Origin: Duganella dendranthematis
Lineage (GTDB): Bacteria > Pseudomonadota > Gammaproteobacteria > Burkholderiales > Burkholderiaceae_D
Length of the DNA: 64,000 bases
Assembly: GCF_012849375.1 (NCBI RefSeq)
Contig: NZ_CP051684.1
Coordinates: 3,658,001 to 3,722,000, forward strand
Reading direction: 5' to 3'
This document shows positions 21,957-33,677 of the stretch, piece by piece (position 1 is the stretch's first letter; each line of letters begins with the position of its first letter). The position numbers and the translations under genes were made by a program. Under the pieces are notes generated by a model. It was not told the origin of the DNA, ran no database searches, and saw only the letters and a list, made by a program, of their open reading frames with translations.

Positions 21957-23245
21957 TGGCTGACCTGAGCATAGAATTCTGCGGCATCAAATCCATCAAT
22001 CCGTTCTGGCTGGCCTCCGCGCCGCCAACTGACAAGGCTTACAACGTGGTGCGCGCATTTGAAGCGGGATGGGGCGGCGTGGTGTGGAAAACGCTCGGTG
22101 AAGATCCGGCGGCCGTCAACGTGTCGTCGCGCTACTCGGCGCATTACGGCAAGAACCGCGAAGTCCTCGGCTTTAACAACATCGAGCTGATTACCGACCG
22201 TTCGCTGGCGCTGAACCTGGAAGAGATTACGCAGGTGAAGAAGGACTGGCCGGACCGCGTCATCATCGTGTCGCTGATGCTGCCTTGTGAGGAACGCCTG
22301 TGGGCTGACATCCTGCCGCTGGTGGAAGCTACCGGCGCCGATGGCATCGAACTGAATTTCGGCTGCCCGCACGGCATGCCGGAGCGCGGCATGGGAGCGG
22401 CGGTGGGCCAGGTGCCGGAGTACGTGGAGATGGTCACGCGCTGGTGCAAGCAAAATACCAGGCTGCCGGTGATCGTCAAGCTGACGCCGAACATCACCGA
22501 CGTCCGGGCACCGGCGCGCGCGGCCAAAGCCGGTGGCGCCGATGCGGTTTCGCTGATCAACACGATCAACTCGATCACGCATCTTGACCTCGATCAGATG
22601 GTGGCGTTTCCGATTGTCGGCGGCGCCAGCACGCACGGCGGTTACTGCGGTTCTGCGGTGAAGCCGATTGCGCTGAATATGGTTGCCGAGATTGCGCGCG
22701 ATCCGCAGACGGCGGGCCTGCCGATTTCCGGCATCGGCGGCATTGGCAACTGGCGCGATGCGGCGGAGTTCATGGCGCTGGGGTCGGGCTGCGTGCAGGT
22801 GTGCACGGCGGCGATGCTGCATGGCTTCCGTATCGTTGAAGAGATGAAGGACGGCTTGTCGCGCTGGATGGATCAGAAGGGCTACAAGAGCATCGCTGAT
22901 TTCGTTGGCAAGGCGGTGCCTAATACCACGGACTGGAAATACCTGAACATGAATTATCAGGTGATCGCGCAGATCAACCAGGACGATTGCATCAAATGCG
23001 GCCGCTGTTACGTGGCGTGCGAAGATACGTCGCACCAGTCGATCAATCAGCTGATCGATGCGGTGACTGGCGTGCGCACGTATGAAGTAAACAAACAGGA
23101 GTGCGTTGGGTGTAATCTGTGCGAGATCACCTGTCCGGTGCAGGGTTGCATCACGATGGTGCCGCAGGATACCGGCAAGCCATACATGAATTGGACGCAG
23201 GACCCTCGCAATCCGCGCGCGGAAAAGGTTGTAGAAGCTGCGTAA
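21956..23245 (+). CDS. preA: Dihydropyrimidine dehydrogenase (NAD+), catalytic subunit PreA
   Basis: PreA holds the FMN site where uracil or thymine is reduced. The TIM-barrel (about 1-320) begins DLSIEFCGIKSINPFWLAS and includes GIELNFGCPHGMPERGMG, VIVKLTPNI and ISGIGGIGNWRDAAEFM. The pyrimidine-binding loop with its catalytic cysteine is expected in the LPC/GMPERG region. The C-terminal ferredoxin domain carries two 4Fe-4S motifs: CIKCGRCYVAC and CVGCNLCEITCPVQGC. The total of 429 residues is slightly above E. coli PreA. Together with PreT it performs the first step of the reductive pathway. Confidence 0.96.
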   Translation: MADLSIEFCGIKSINPFWLASAPPTDKAYNVVRAFEAGWGGVVWKTLGEDPAAVNVSSRYSAHYGKNREVLGFNNIELITDRSLALNLEEITQVKKDWPDRVIIVSLMLPCEERLWADILPLVEATGADGIELNFGCPHGMPERGMGAAVGQVPEYVEMVTRWCKQNTRLPVIVKLTPNITDVRAPARAAKAGGADAVSLINTINSITHLDLDQMVAFPIVGGASTHGGYCGSAVKPIALNMVAEIARDPQTAGLPISGIGGIGNWRDAAEFMALGSGCVQVCTAAMLHGFRIVEEMKDGLSRWMDQKGYKSIADFVGKAVPNTTDWKYLNMNYQVIAQINQDDCIKCGRCYVACEDTSHQSINQLIDAVTGVRTYEVNKQECVGCNLCEITCPVQGCITMVPQDTGKPYMNWTQDPRNPRAEKVVEAA

Positions 23246-23275
23246 CGGCGGCGCATGCGTACCCCAAAGCAGAAA

Positions 23276-23325
23276 GGGGTCTGACCCCGTGCGGGGTCAG
23301 ACCCCGGCGGAGCGCAGTGCGGGGT
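23276..23325. repeat. REP-like palindromic element, copy 2 (between preA and transporter)
   Basis: A perfect hairpin occupies 23276-23305: 14-base arms GGGGTCTGACCCCG and CGGGGTCAGACCCC around a TG loop. The tail GCAGTGCGGGGT lies 8 bases downstream. Hairpin, preceding CAGAA and tail are shared with the element at 7471, so the two are copies of one dispersed family. Here it separates preA from the NCS1 gene in an otherwise tight operon. Confidence 0.85.
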
Positions 23326-23393
23326 GAACGCAAGCCTCAAGGTACGAAACTTGCAGTGGTGTACGGAGACATCAACCCTTTGGAGAACGCCTC

Positions 23394-26290
<2,897 letters not shown>

Positions 26291-26300
26291 GGAGCAGCAT

Positions 26301-27527
26301 ATGAAGATTAATGGTGACCGCCTGTGGGCATCGCTAATGGAACTGGCGAAAATCGGCGCGACGGAAAAGGGCGGCGTCAAGCGCCTGGCGTTGACGGATC
26401 TGGACAAGCAGGGCCGCGATCTGGTGGTCGGCTGGGCCAAGGACGCGGGGTTGTCGATTACGATCGACCAGATCGGCAATGTCTTCATGCGCCGCGACGG
26501 CACCAACAACGCGCTGCCGCCGGTGATGACCGGCAGTCATATCGACACCCAGCCGACCGGCGGTAAATTTGACGGCAACTATGGCGTATTGGCCGGACTG
26601 GAAGTGGTGCGCACGCTGAATGATTTGCAGATCAAGACCGAGGCGCCAATTGAGGTGGCTTTCTGGACCAATGAAGAAGGCTCGCGCTTCGTGCCGGTGA
26701 TGATGGGTTCCGGCGTGTTCTGCGGCGCGTTCTCGCTGGAGACGGCGTATGCGGCCAAAGACGTCGATGGCAAGACCGTCGGCGACGAGCTGGAACGCAT
26801 CGGCTACAAAGGCCCGCAGGTGCCGGGCGATCATCCGATCGGCGCTTACTTTGAAACGCATATCGAACAAGGGCCGGTGCTGGAAGATGCCGACAAGGTG
26901 ATCGGCGTGGTGCCGGCGGTGATGGGATTGTCGTGGTACGACTGCGTGGTCACCGGCATGGAAGCCCATGCCGGCCCAACGCCGATGGGACTGCGCAAGG
27001 ATGCGCTGCAAGTGTCCACCAGGATCATGCAGGAAGTCGTCGCCATCGCCAACCGCTATCCGCCATATGGCCGCGGCACGGTGGGCATGGTGCAGGTGTT
27101 CCCGAACAGCCGCAACGTAATACCCGGCGAGGTCAAATTCAGCATCGACCTGCGCAATGTGAACGATGAGCTGTTGAACACCATGCACGAGGAGATGCTG
27201 GCGTTTATCGACAATGTGCGCAGCGAGTCGGGACTGAAGATCGAGATCGAGCGCGTGTCTTATTATCCGCCATGCCCGTTCCATCCGGAGTGCGTGGATG
27301 CTGTACGCAACGCCACGGCGAAGCTGGGCTATTCGACCATGGACGTGGTGTCGGGCGCCGGCCATGACGCTATCTACGCCGCGCGTCTGGCGCCGGCGGG
27401 CATGATCTTCGTGCCTTGCAAGGACGGCATCAGCCACAATGAGATCGAGGATGCCAAGGCCGAGCATCTGGAAGCCGGTTGCAATGTGCTGTTGCATGCG
27501 ATGCTGGAGCGCGCCCGCATCGTTTGA
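26301..27527 (+). CDS. N-carbamoyl-beta-alanine amidohydrolase (beta-ureidopropionase), M20 family
   Basis: Zinc hydrolase that releases beta-alanine, CO2 and ammonia from N-carbamoyl-beta-alanine, step three of the reductive pathway. The 408 residues contain the M20/HyuC-type metal ligands TGSHIDTQPTGGKFDGNYGV, FWTNEEGSRF, the AYFETHIEQGPVLED histidine and the lid-domain pattern GMEAHAGPTPMGLRKDA. SGAGHDAIYAARLAPAGMIFVPCKDGISHNE closes the active site. It follows hydA by 10 bases. Such enzymes may also act on L-carbamoyl amino acids, but the surroundings make beta-ureidopropionate the natural substrate. Confidence 0.92.
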   Translation: MKINGDRLWASLMELAKIGATEKGGVKRLALTDLDKQGRDLVVGWAKDAGLSITIDQIGNVFMRRDGTNNALPPVMTGSHIDTQPTGGKFDGNYGVLAGLEVVRTLNDLQIKTEAPIEVAFWTNEEGSRFVPVMMGSGVFCGAFSLETAYAAKDVDGKTVGDELERIGYKGPQVPGDHPIGAYFETHIEQGPVLEDADKVIGVVPAVMGLSWYDCVVTGMEAHAGPTPMGLRKDALQVSTRIMQEVVAIANRYPPYGRGTVGMVQVFPNSRNVIPGEVKFSIDLRNVNDELLNTMHEEMLAFIDNVRSESGLKIEIERVSYYPPCPFHPECVDAVRNATAKLGYSTMDVVSGAGHDAIYAARLAPAGMIFVPCKDGISHNEIEDAKAEHLEAGCNVLLHAMLERARIV

Positions 27528-27559
27528 CCGGTGGCCGGGCTGAGGGCATACTGCGTCGC

Positions 27560-28939
27560 ATGCACACCGACCCTCAGCAAGCCTATCTCGATGCCAATCA
27601 CATGATGGCCGCCGGCGACGACGCCGGCGCTGAGGCTTGTTATCTGCAAGCGCTGGCGCTGCAACCGTGGCATGTCGCGGCGCGCGCCAATCTGGGGTAT
27701 CTGAAGGAGCAGCAGGGTGCGGTGGCGGAGGCGGAGTTCCATTATCGTCAGGCGATTGGGCTGATCCCGGATCACGCGCAGCTGCATCAGAATCTGGGGG
27801 CGCTGCTGTTCAAGGAGAAGCGGCTGGCGGAGTCGGAAGCGGCATTGCGCACGGCGGTGCAGTTGGCGCCGGATTCCCCTACCGCGTGGAGCCAGCTTGG
27901 CGCGGTGCTGGTGTGTGCACATCGGGAGCCGGAAGGGGAGGCTTGCTATCGGCAGGCGCTGGCGCTCGACCCTGAGCATGCGCGGGCGCAGTTTAATCTC
28001 AGTTATCTGCTGCTGCGTCAGGCGCGCTTTGAAGAAGGCTGGCGCATGCTGGAAGCGCGCTGGCAGTTCGATCATTTCCCGTTGTCGTTTGATTGTCCGT
28101 TCTGGAATAGCGAGCCGTTGGAGGGCAAGTCGATTGTGATTGGGCTGGAGGCGGGGCATGGCGATATGATTCATTTCTGCCGTTACGCACTGATGCTCAA
28201 GGCGCGCGGCGCCAGGCGGGTGGACGTGGTGTGTCATCCGGGCTTGCAGCGGTTATTCGCCACGCTGGCGGGCGTGGATAGCGTGCATGCGCTGGGCGAG
28301 GCGCTGTCCGGTGGTTGGGATTATTGGACGCGGCCGATGCGCTTGCCGGGATTGTTTGGCACCGAGATAGCCAGCATTCCGTCCGACGTGCCGTATCTGC
28401 ACGCGGAGCCGGAACTGGTAGCGCAATGGCGCGACGCGCTGCCGCAGCAGGGACTGCGCGTAGGCCTGGCATGGCGCGGCAACGCCAACTTTGAGAACGA
28501 CGCGGACCGCTCGCTGCCATCATTGATGGCGCTTGCTCCGCTGGGTGCAGCATCTGGTGCGGCGAATTTTATCAGCCTGCAAAAGGGCCCAGGCGAAGCC
28601 GAAGCATTGACGCCGCCGGTGGGCATGTATGTGCATCCGCTTGCGTCGCGCTTGCAGGACTTCGCGGAGACGGCGGCGTTGATCGCCAATCTCGATCTGG
28701 TGATCAGCGTGGACACGGCGGTGGCGCATCTGGCCGGCGCGTTGGGCAAGCCTTGCTGGCTGCTGCTGCCCGACTATCGCTGCGATTGGCGCTGGATGGC
28801 GGACCGCGACGATACGCCGTGGTATCCGTCCATGCGCCTGTTCCGCCAGCCGCGCGGTGGCGGCTGGTCGCCGGTCATCGAGCGGGTGGCGGCGGCGCTG
28901 GTCAGCCTCGGAAGTAGTGCTGCGCCAGATCCTCGATAA
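27560..28939 (+). CDS. TPR protein with GT9-like (heptosyltransferase-type) C-terminal domain
   Basis: A 459-residue protein. Residues about 1-165 are four to five tetratricopeptide repeats (DAGAEACYLQALALQPWHVAARANLGYLK, then a repeat of EAEFHYRQAIGLIPDHAQLHQNLGALL). The C-terminal 270 residues resemble the glycosyltransferase family 9 half seen in many TPR proteins: VIGLEAGHGDMIHFCRY, GLRVGLAWRGNANFENDADRSLP, ISLQKGP and DLVISVDTAVAHLAGALGKPCWLLLP. The role is unknown; similar proteins are linked to surface glycans. It follows the amidohydrolase by 32 bases without a clear ribosome binding site. It overlaps the convergent SDR gene by 38 bases. Confidence 0.78.
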   Translation: MHTDPQQAYLDANHMMAAGDDAGAEACYLQALALQPWHVAARANLGYLKEQQGAVAEAEFHYRQAIGLIPDHAQLHQNLGALLFKEKRLAESEAALRTAVQLAPDSPTAWSQLGAVLVCAHREPEGEACYRQALALDPEHARAQFNLSYLLLRQARFEEGWRMLEARWQFDHFPLSFDCPFWNSEPLEGKSIVIGLEAGHGDMIHFCRYALMLKARGARRVDVVCHPGLQRLFATLAGVDSVHALGEALSGGWDYWTRPMRLPGLFGTEIASIPSDVPYLHAEPELVAQWRDALPQQGLRVGLAWRGNANFENDADRSLPSLMALAPLGAASGAANFISLQKGPGEAEALTPPVGMYVHPLASRLQDFAETAALIANLDLVISVDTAVAHLAGALGKPCWLLLPDYRCDWRWMADRDDTPWYPSMRLFRQPRGGGWSPVIERVAAALVSLGSSAAPDPR

Positions 28940-29795
28940 GTCCCGGACCGGCAGGCTGCCAGCCCAGTTGCTCCCGCGTTTGCGGGCTGGACGCCGGGCA
29001 GTCCGCGCCGAAGAAGCGCGCCAGGAAGCCGAAGTGCTCCGGCGCTTCTTCCGCCGCCAGACTCACGGCCGGCACCCCAAGCCCCTTGCCGATCACCTCC
29101 GCAATCTCCCGCGTGGCGACACCTTGTTCGCCGATGGCGTGATAGCGCGCGCCAGCCACGCCATGTTCCAGCACTAGCCGATAAAGCCGCGCCGCATCAA
29201 AGCGATGCACGGCTGGCCAGCGGTTGCTGCCTTCGCCGATGTACGCCGATACGCCTTTGGCGCGGGCGATGTCCACCAGTCTTGGCGCGAAGCCGTAATC
29301 GCCATCGCCGTGTACCGACGGCGGCAGGCGTACCAGCGATGAGCGCACCCCGCGCGCGGCCAACGCCAGCGTGAGCTGCTCGGAAGCGGTACGGTGCTGC
29401 GCCGGGCCTGCTGGATCAGGTGCGTCGTTTTCGGTGCCTACGCGGCCATGTGGCAGCAGCGCGCTGCCGGAGGTGGTAATCAGCGGCTTGCCACTGCCGG
29501 CCATCGCTTCACCCATGGCTTCAATGGCGCGGCGGTCAGTCTCGCCGGCGGCGTTGAAGTCCTTGAAGTCGTGGATGAAGGCGGTGTGGATCACGCCATC
29601 GCAAGCCCGTGCGCCGGCAGCCAGTGCGTCGAGGTCCGATAGTTCGCCGCGATGCACGGCGATGCCGCGCTGGCGCAACTTCTCGGCACCGTCGTCGCTG
29701 CGCGCCAGTCCCAATACCTCATGGCCCGCGCCCAGCAGTTCCTGAATGACGGCCGAGCCTACCCAGCCCGTGGCGCCTGTGACGAATACTTTCAT
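28902..29795 (-). CDS. NAD(P)-dependent SDR-type epimerase/reductase
   Basis: An extended/atypical short-chain dehydrogenase of 297 residues. The cofactor motif VTGATGWVGSAVIQELL is at the N-terminus, followed by GLARSDDGAEKLRQRG, which suits the atypical NmrA/YwnB-like SDR set. DGVIHTAFIHDFKDF and PLITTSGSALLPHGR come next. A canonical YxxxK is replaced by a region around AQHRTASEQLTLALAARGV, so epimerase activity is uncertain. The ATG at 29795 is preceded by GGGAGAT. It diverges from an AraC-type regulator 96 bases away, which probably controls it. Confidence 0.82.
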   Translation of the reverse strand: MKVFVTGATGWVGSAVIQELLGAGHEVLGLARSDDGAEKLRQRGIAVHRGELSDLDALAAGARACDGVIHTAFIHDFKDFNAAGETDRRAIEAMGEAMAGSGKPLITTSGSALLPHGRVGTENDAPDPAGPAQHRTASEQLTLALAARGVRSSLVRLPPSVHGDGDYGFAPRLVDIARAKGVSAYIGEGSNRWPAVHRFDAARLYRLVLEHGVAGARYHAIGEQGVATREIAEVIGKGLGVPAVSLAAEEAPEHFGFLARFFGADCPASSPQTREQLGWQPAGPGLIEDLAQHYFRG

Positions 29796-29891
29796 GTGCA
29801 TCTCCCTTGTGTCGATGGCATGCATGATAGAAGATGCGCGGCGGACGATCCATGCTATAGAATCCGTATTTTCTTTGCGATCGTCCGAATC

Positions 29892-30806
29892 ATGGATCCC
29901 TTATCAGACGTACTCTCTCTGCTCAAACCGCGCAGCTACATGGCCGGCGGCTTCGACGCCGGCGGTGACTGGTCGCTGCAATTCCAGAAACATGAGGGCA
30001 TCAAGTGCTACGCCGTGGTCTCTGGCCAATGCTGGCTGGCGGTGCAGGGCGTGGCCGAACCGGTGCTGCTGAAGGCCGGCGAATGCTTTCTGCTGCCGCG
30101 CGGCCTGCCGTTCCGTCTGGCCAGCGATCTGTCGCTGCCGCCGCAGGATGCGCTGGAGCTGCTGCGCCGGCGGCGCGAGGCCGGTGTGGGCGTCATCAAT
30201 GGCGGCGGCGATTGCATGCTGGTTGGCGGCCACTTCGTGTTCAACGGCCGCCATACCAGCATCCTGCTGGAGGCGCTGCCGCCGATCTCGCACGTGCACA
30301 AGGAGTCGGACCGCGAATCGCTGCGTTGGTCGCTGGAGAAGCTGGTGCAGGAGTTGAAGGAACGCCGGCCGGGTTGCGTGCTGATTGCACAGCACATGGC
30401 GCACATGATGCTGGTGCAGGCTTTGCGGCTGGTGCTGGCGGAAGAGGAGAGCAATGGCGTCGGCTGGCTGTATGCGCTGGCCGATCCGCAAATCGGCGGC
30501 GCCATCGGCGCGCTGCACAGCGACCCGGCGCAGCGCTGGACGCTGGAGACGCTGGCGCAGCATGTCGGCATGTCGCGCTCCACGCTGGCGCTGAAGTTCA
30601 AGCAGACCGTTGGCGCGTCGCCGATGGAATACCTGACGCGATGGCGCATGCTGCTGGCCGGCGACCGGCTTGTACATTCCAGCCAGCCGGTGTCGGTGAT
30701 TGCGCAGGCGCTGGGCTATGAGTCCGACAGCGCCTTTAGCACGGCCTTCAAGCGCGTGATGGGCTGCTCGCCGCGCCAGTATGTGCGCGATCAGGCGGCA
30801 GCTTAG
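29892..30806 (+). CDS. AraC-family regulator with cupin-like sensor domain
   Basis: A 304-residue regulator. The N-terminal half (about 15-185) is the Cupin_6 type found in AraC proteins that accompany oxidoreductase genes (FQKHEGIKCYAVVSGQCWLAVQG, KAGECFLLPRGLPFRL). The C-terminal pair of HTH motifs (about 205-300) has WTLETLAQHVGMSRSTLALKFKQTVGASPMEYL and VIAQALGYESDSAFSTAFKRVMGCSPRQYV, the AraC signature. It diverges from the SDR gene, its probable target. The stop overlaps the convergent UraD-AllC gene by four bases. Confidence 0.9.
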   Translation: MDPLSDVLSLLKPRSYMAGGFDAGGDWSLQFQKHEGIKCYAVVSGQCWLAVQGVAEPVLLKAGECFLLPRGLPFRLASDLSLPPQDALELLRRRREAGVGVINGGGDCMLVGGHFVFNGRHTSILLEALPPISHVHKESDRESLRWSLEKLVQELKERRPGCVLIAQHMAHMMLVQALRLVLAEEESNGVGWLYALADPQIGGAIGALHSDPAQRWTLETLAQHVGMSRSTLALKFKQTVGASPMEYLTRWRMLLAGDRLVHSSQPVSVIAQALGYESDSAFSTAFKRVMGCSPRQYVRDQAAA

Positions 30807-32554
30807 TCGCGATAGCTGCGCAGGAAATCGAGCAGTACGCGGGCGGCGATGTCGGCATCGTCGGCAGTCATTGTCTCCAGCGGATTGTGGCTGATGCCGC
30901 CGTTGCCGCAGCGCGTGAACAGCATGGCGACGTCGGTGATGGCGGCCATCGCCATCGCATCGTGGCCGGCGCCGGACAGCAGGTCGAAGCGCGGCAGGCC
31001 GGCGCGTTCGATGGCGTCGCCGAATTGCTGCATCAAGCGTGGCGCGCACGGCGCGGCGCTGGCGTTCAGCAGCGGTTGCAGCGTGAATTCGATCTGGCGG
31101 CGCGCGCAGATAGCGGCGATGCCGTCCATGACGTCCTTGACGGCGGCCAGGCGCACGGCATCGTCGGCGGCGCGGATGTCGAGCGATAGTTTGCAGGCGC
31201 CGGGGATGACGTTGACCGAGCCATTCGGCACTTGCAGCTGGCCGACCGTGCCGACCAGCGACGGCGCTTGCGCGCAGCGCTGTTCGACCAGCAGCACGAT
31301 TTCGGCGGCGGCGGCGGCGGCGTCCTTGCGCATGTTCATCGGCGTGGTGCCGGCGTGGCTGGCCAGGCCGGTGAGCTCGAGCAGGTAGCGTGAGCTGCCG
31401 GCGATGGCGGTGACGACGCCAAGTGGCAGGTCGCGCTCCAACAGCACTGGCCCTTGTTCGATATGGACTTCCACAAAGCCGAGCAAGTCGGACGGATTGC
31501 GGGCGATGTCGGGGATACGCGCCACGTCGTGGCCGGCGGCCAGCAGGGCGTCGCGCATGCTGACGCCGTCGGCGTCCGTCTGGTCGAGCAGCGACAGGTC
31601 GAAGCGGCCAGTGATCGCGGTGCTGCCGAGGAAGGTGCTCTTGAAACGTACGCCTTCTTCTTCCGCAAAGCCGATCACCTCCAGATGGAAGGGTAGCTTT
31701 TCGCCGCGCTGGTGCAGGTGCCGGACGATGGCGATTGGCAGCAGGATGCCGAGGCGGCCGTCGTACTTGCCGCCGTTGCGCACGGTGTCGTAGTGCGAGC
31801 CGGTGATCAGTGTTTTGGCGTTGGGCGAATCTGAGCGGTAGACGCCGGCGACATTGCCAACGGCGTCGATGTGCGCATCCATTCCCGCTTCGCGCATCCA
31901 TTCCAGCAACTGGGCGGCGGTCTGGCGGTGGGCGGGCGTCATGTAGGCGCAGGTCAGCGCATTTTCATCATCGCTCCATGCGGCCAGGTCTTCGCTCCAC
32001 TGCATGATGGCGGGGCCGAAGTCCAGTTGCACGGCCAGCAGGTCGTTGAGGCGAATCTCGGCGATGCGTTTGATCTGGCGAAGGCATTCGGCGATTTCGT
32101 CGGCGCGCTGGTTTTTCAGGCGGCGCGCGAAGGTGGCGATGACGCTCTGGCGCGTGAGCCCTTGTCCGGTCGGGCCCTTGACGGCCAGGATGAAGGGGAA
32201 GCCGAATTTGGCGTTGTAGTCGGCGTTCAGCTGGTGCAGCGTGGCGAATTCCTCGGCGCTGCACAGGTGCAGGCCGGATTTGGCCTGTTCGCTGGTCGAT
32301 TCCGCCGTCAGCTGGCCGGCGACGGCGGCTTTGCCGGCCAGTTCCGGGTGGGCGCGGATCAGGCCCAGTTGCTCGTCCAGCGTGGCGGCGCTGACCACAT
32401 CCTGCAAGGCCAGCTTCAAGGCGGTGACGTTGGCGAACGGACGGCGCGCGGCGGCGCGTTCCGGTATCCATGGCGAGTGCTCGTAGATGCCGCGCAGGCG
32501 TTCGACGAAGGTGGCGCTGTCGCAGCTGTTCAGATCTGGGAGTGTGGTCATCAT
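30803..32554 (-). CDS. uraD-allC: Fused OHCU decarboxylase and allantoate amidohydrolase
   Basis: A 583-residue protein joining two enzymes of urate degradation. Residues about 8-170 are UraD (2-oxo-4-hydroxy-4-carboxy-5-ureidoimidazoline decarboxylase), with IYEHSPWIPERAAARRPF, AHPELAGKAA and NADYNAKFGFPFILAVKG. Residues about 175-583 are an M20-family allantoate amidohydrolase with TGSHYDTVRNGGKYDG, GFAEEEGVRFKSTFLGS, VEVHIEQGPVLLERD and SGAGHDAMAMAAI. Neither part looks damaged. The first half yields S-allantoin; the second uses allantoate, so allantoinase (not in this window) acts between them. Two ATGs at 32554 and 32551 share one GGAG; I keep the first. Fusions of this kind occur in related proteobacteria, to my knowledge. 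Confidence 0.92.
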   Translation of the reverse strand: MMTTLPDLNSCDSATFVERLRGIYEHSPWIPERAAARRPFANVTALKLALQDVVSAATLDEQLGLIRAHPELAGKAAVAGQLTAESTSEQAKSGLHLCSAEEFATLHQLNADYNAKFGFPFILAVKGPTGQGLTRQSVIATFARRLKNQRADEIAECLRQIKRIAEIRLNDLLAVQLDFGPAIMQWSEDLAAWSDDENALTCAYMTPAHRQTAAQLLEWMREAGMDAHIDAVGNVAGVYRSDSPNAKTLITGSHYDTVRNGGKYDGRLGILLPIAIVRHLHQRGEKLPFHLEVIGFAEEEGVRFKSTFLGSTAITGRFDLSLLDQTDADGVSMRDALLAAGHDVARIPDIARNPSDLLGFVEVHIEQGPVLLERDLPLGVVTAIAGSSRYLLELTGLASHAGTTPMNMRKDAAAAAAEIVLLVEQRCAQAPSLVGTVGQLQVPNGSVNVIPGACKLSLDIRAADDAVRLAAVKDVMDGIAAICARRQIEFTLQPLLNASAAPCAPRLMQQFGDAIERAGLPRFDLLSGAGHDAMAMAAITDVAMLFTRCGNGGISHNPLETMTADDADIAARVLLDFLRSYRD

Positions 32555-32622
32555 GGCTCCATCATAACGCGCCAGCAGCGCTGCGATATATGCGGTATGC
32601 GGTACGGTTTATATGACTGCGC

Positions 32623-33561
32623 TTACTTCTGCGTCAGCGCCTTGGCGGCCGCACCTACCTGCTCGCGCAGCCATTTGTGTTCCGGCGCCTGGTGCACGCG
32701 CTCGTGCCACAGCTGGTAGAAACGCATCGGCGGGAACTGCACCGGCACGCTGTAGGTCTTCAGCGGCATCTGCTTTTCGTAGTGGCGCACGAACTGGCTG
32801 CCGGTGGTCAGCACCAAATCGGTCTGCGCCAGCATGTTGGGAATCAGGCCGAAGTAGGCCGATTCCACCACCACGTTGCGTTGCAGGCCCTGACGCTCCA
32901 GGTAGTCGTCGATGACGCCAACGTAGCCGGGCAGGATCTGGGTCGGCGCCACATGCGGCAGCGTGAGGTAGTCGTCCATCGACATCTTGTCGGCCGGCGT
33001 GCGCAGTGCATACGGGCAGTCGGCACGCATCACGCAGATGATCGGGTCTTCGAACAGCTTGGACATGTGCAGGTGCTCGGGCGGTTCGTCCCAGTTGGCG
33101 ATGACCAGGTCCATATCGCCGTCCGACAGCAGGCGCACATAGTCGGAACCGGCGCCCAGACTGTGGATCTTGATGCGGCTATTGGGCGATCCGCGCCGCA
33201 GCAGTGCCACCAGATTGGGCAGGAACAGGCTGTCCAGATAATCCGGCGCGGCGACGTGGAAGGTGCGCGCTTCGTCCTGTGGCACGAAAGGTGCCTTCTT
33301 GAGGAACAGGTTCTCGGTTTCGTCGAGAATGCGCTTTGCTGGTGCAAGCAGGCTTTCACCATGCTGGGTCGGCACCATGCCGCGCGCGCCGCGCACCAAA
33401 AGGGGATCGCCGGTCAGCTCGCGCAGTTTGCGCAAGGACGCGGAGATGGAGGGCTGCGGCTGATTCAGTTTGAGGGCGACGCGGGAGACGTTTTTCTCGA
33501 CCAGTAGCAGGTAGAGGATGCGGATCAGGTGAAGGTCCAGGTGTTGCGGCAAAGCGGACAT
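32623..33561 (-). CDS. LysR-family regulator of the urate genes (probable)
   Basis: A 312-residue LysR regulator. The HTH (about 8-70) is LHLIRILYLLLVEKNVSRVALKLNQPQPSISASLRKLRELTGDPLL, followed by the LysR substrate-binding domain (about 98-300; ARTFHVAAPDYLDSLFLPNLVALL). It belongs to the NodD/PcpR-like set whose HTH is preceded by a short leader. It diverges from puuD across 116 bases, so it likely controls PuuD and perhaps the fused UraD-AllC gene downstream of itself (68 bases). The start at 33561 is set by alignment to LysR N-termini; no good ribosome binding site is visible. Confidence 0.87.
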   Translation of the reverse strand: MSALPQHLDLHLIRILYLLLVEKNVSRVALKLNQPQPSISASLRKLRELTGDPLLVRGARGMVPTQHGESLLAPAKRILDETENLFLKKAPFVPQDEARTFHVAAPDYLDSLFLPNLVALLRRGSPNSRIKIHSLGAGSDYVRLLSDGDMDLVIANWDEPPEHLHMSKLFEDPIICVMRADCPYALRTPADKMSMDDYLTLPHVAPTQILPGYVGVIDDYLERQGLQRNVVVESAYFGLIPNMLAQTDLVLTTGSQFVRHYEKQMPLKTYSVPVQFPPMRFYQLWHERVHQAPEHKWLREQVGAAAKALTQK

Positions 33562-33585
33562 GAGTTTGTTTCGTTTATACGGGAA

Positions 33586-33597
33586 TGGATATGTCCA
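33586..33597. promoter_or_regulatory. Short palindrome in the lysR/puuD gap
   Basis: TGGATATGTCCA is an inverted repeat (TGGA/TCCA around four bases) in the divergent gap, and CGGAATCAAATCCG follows about 33 bases on. They are candidate LysR sites, but short palindromes are common, so support is weak. Confidence 0.3.
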
Positions 33598-33677
33598 ATA
33601 TACTCTAATGTTCATGTAGCCGGAATCAAATCCGTTTATCTTCTGTAAATTAGCCACATTTTGACCTTGAAAATTAC

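Noticed and set aside
22981..23166. The two Cys clusters of PreA as a separate ferredoxin gene
   Set aside because: They are in frame with the PreA barrel and match the known C-terminal ferredoxin domain of PreA.
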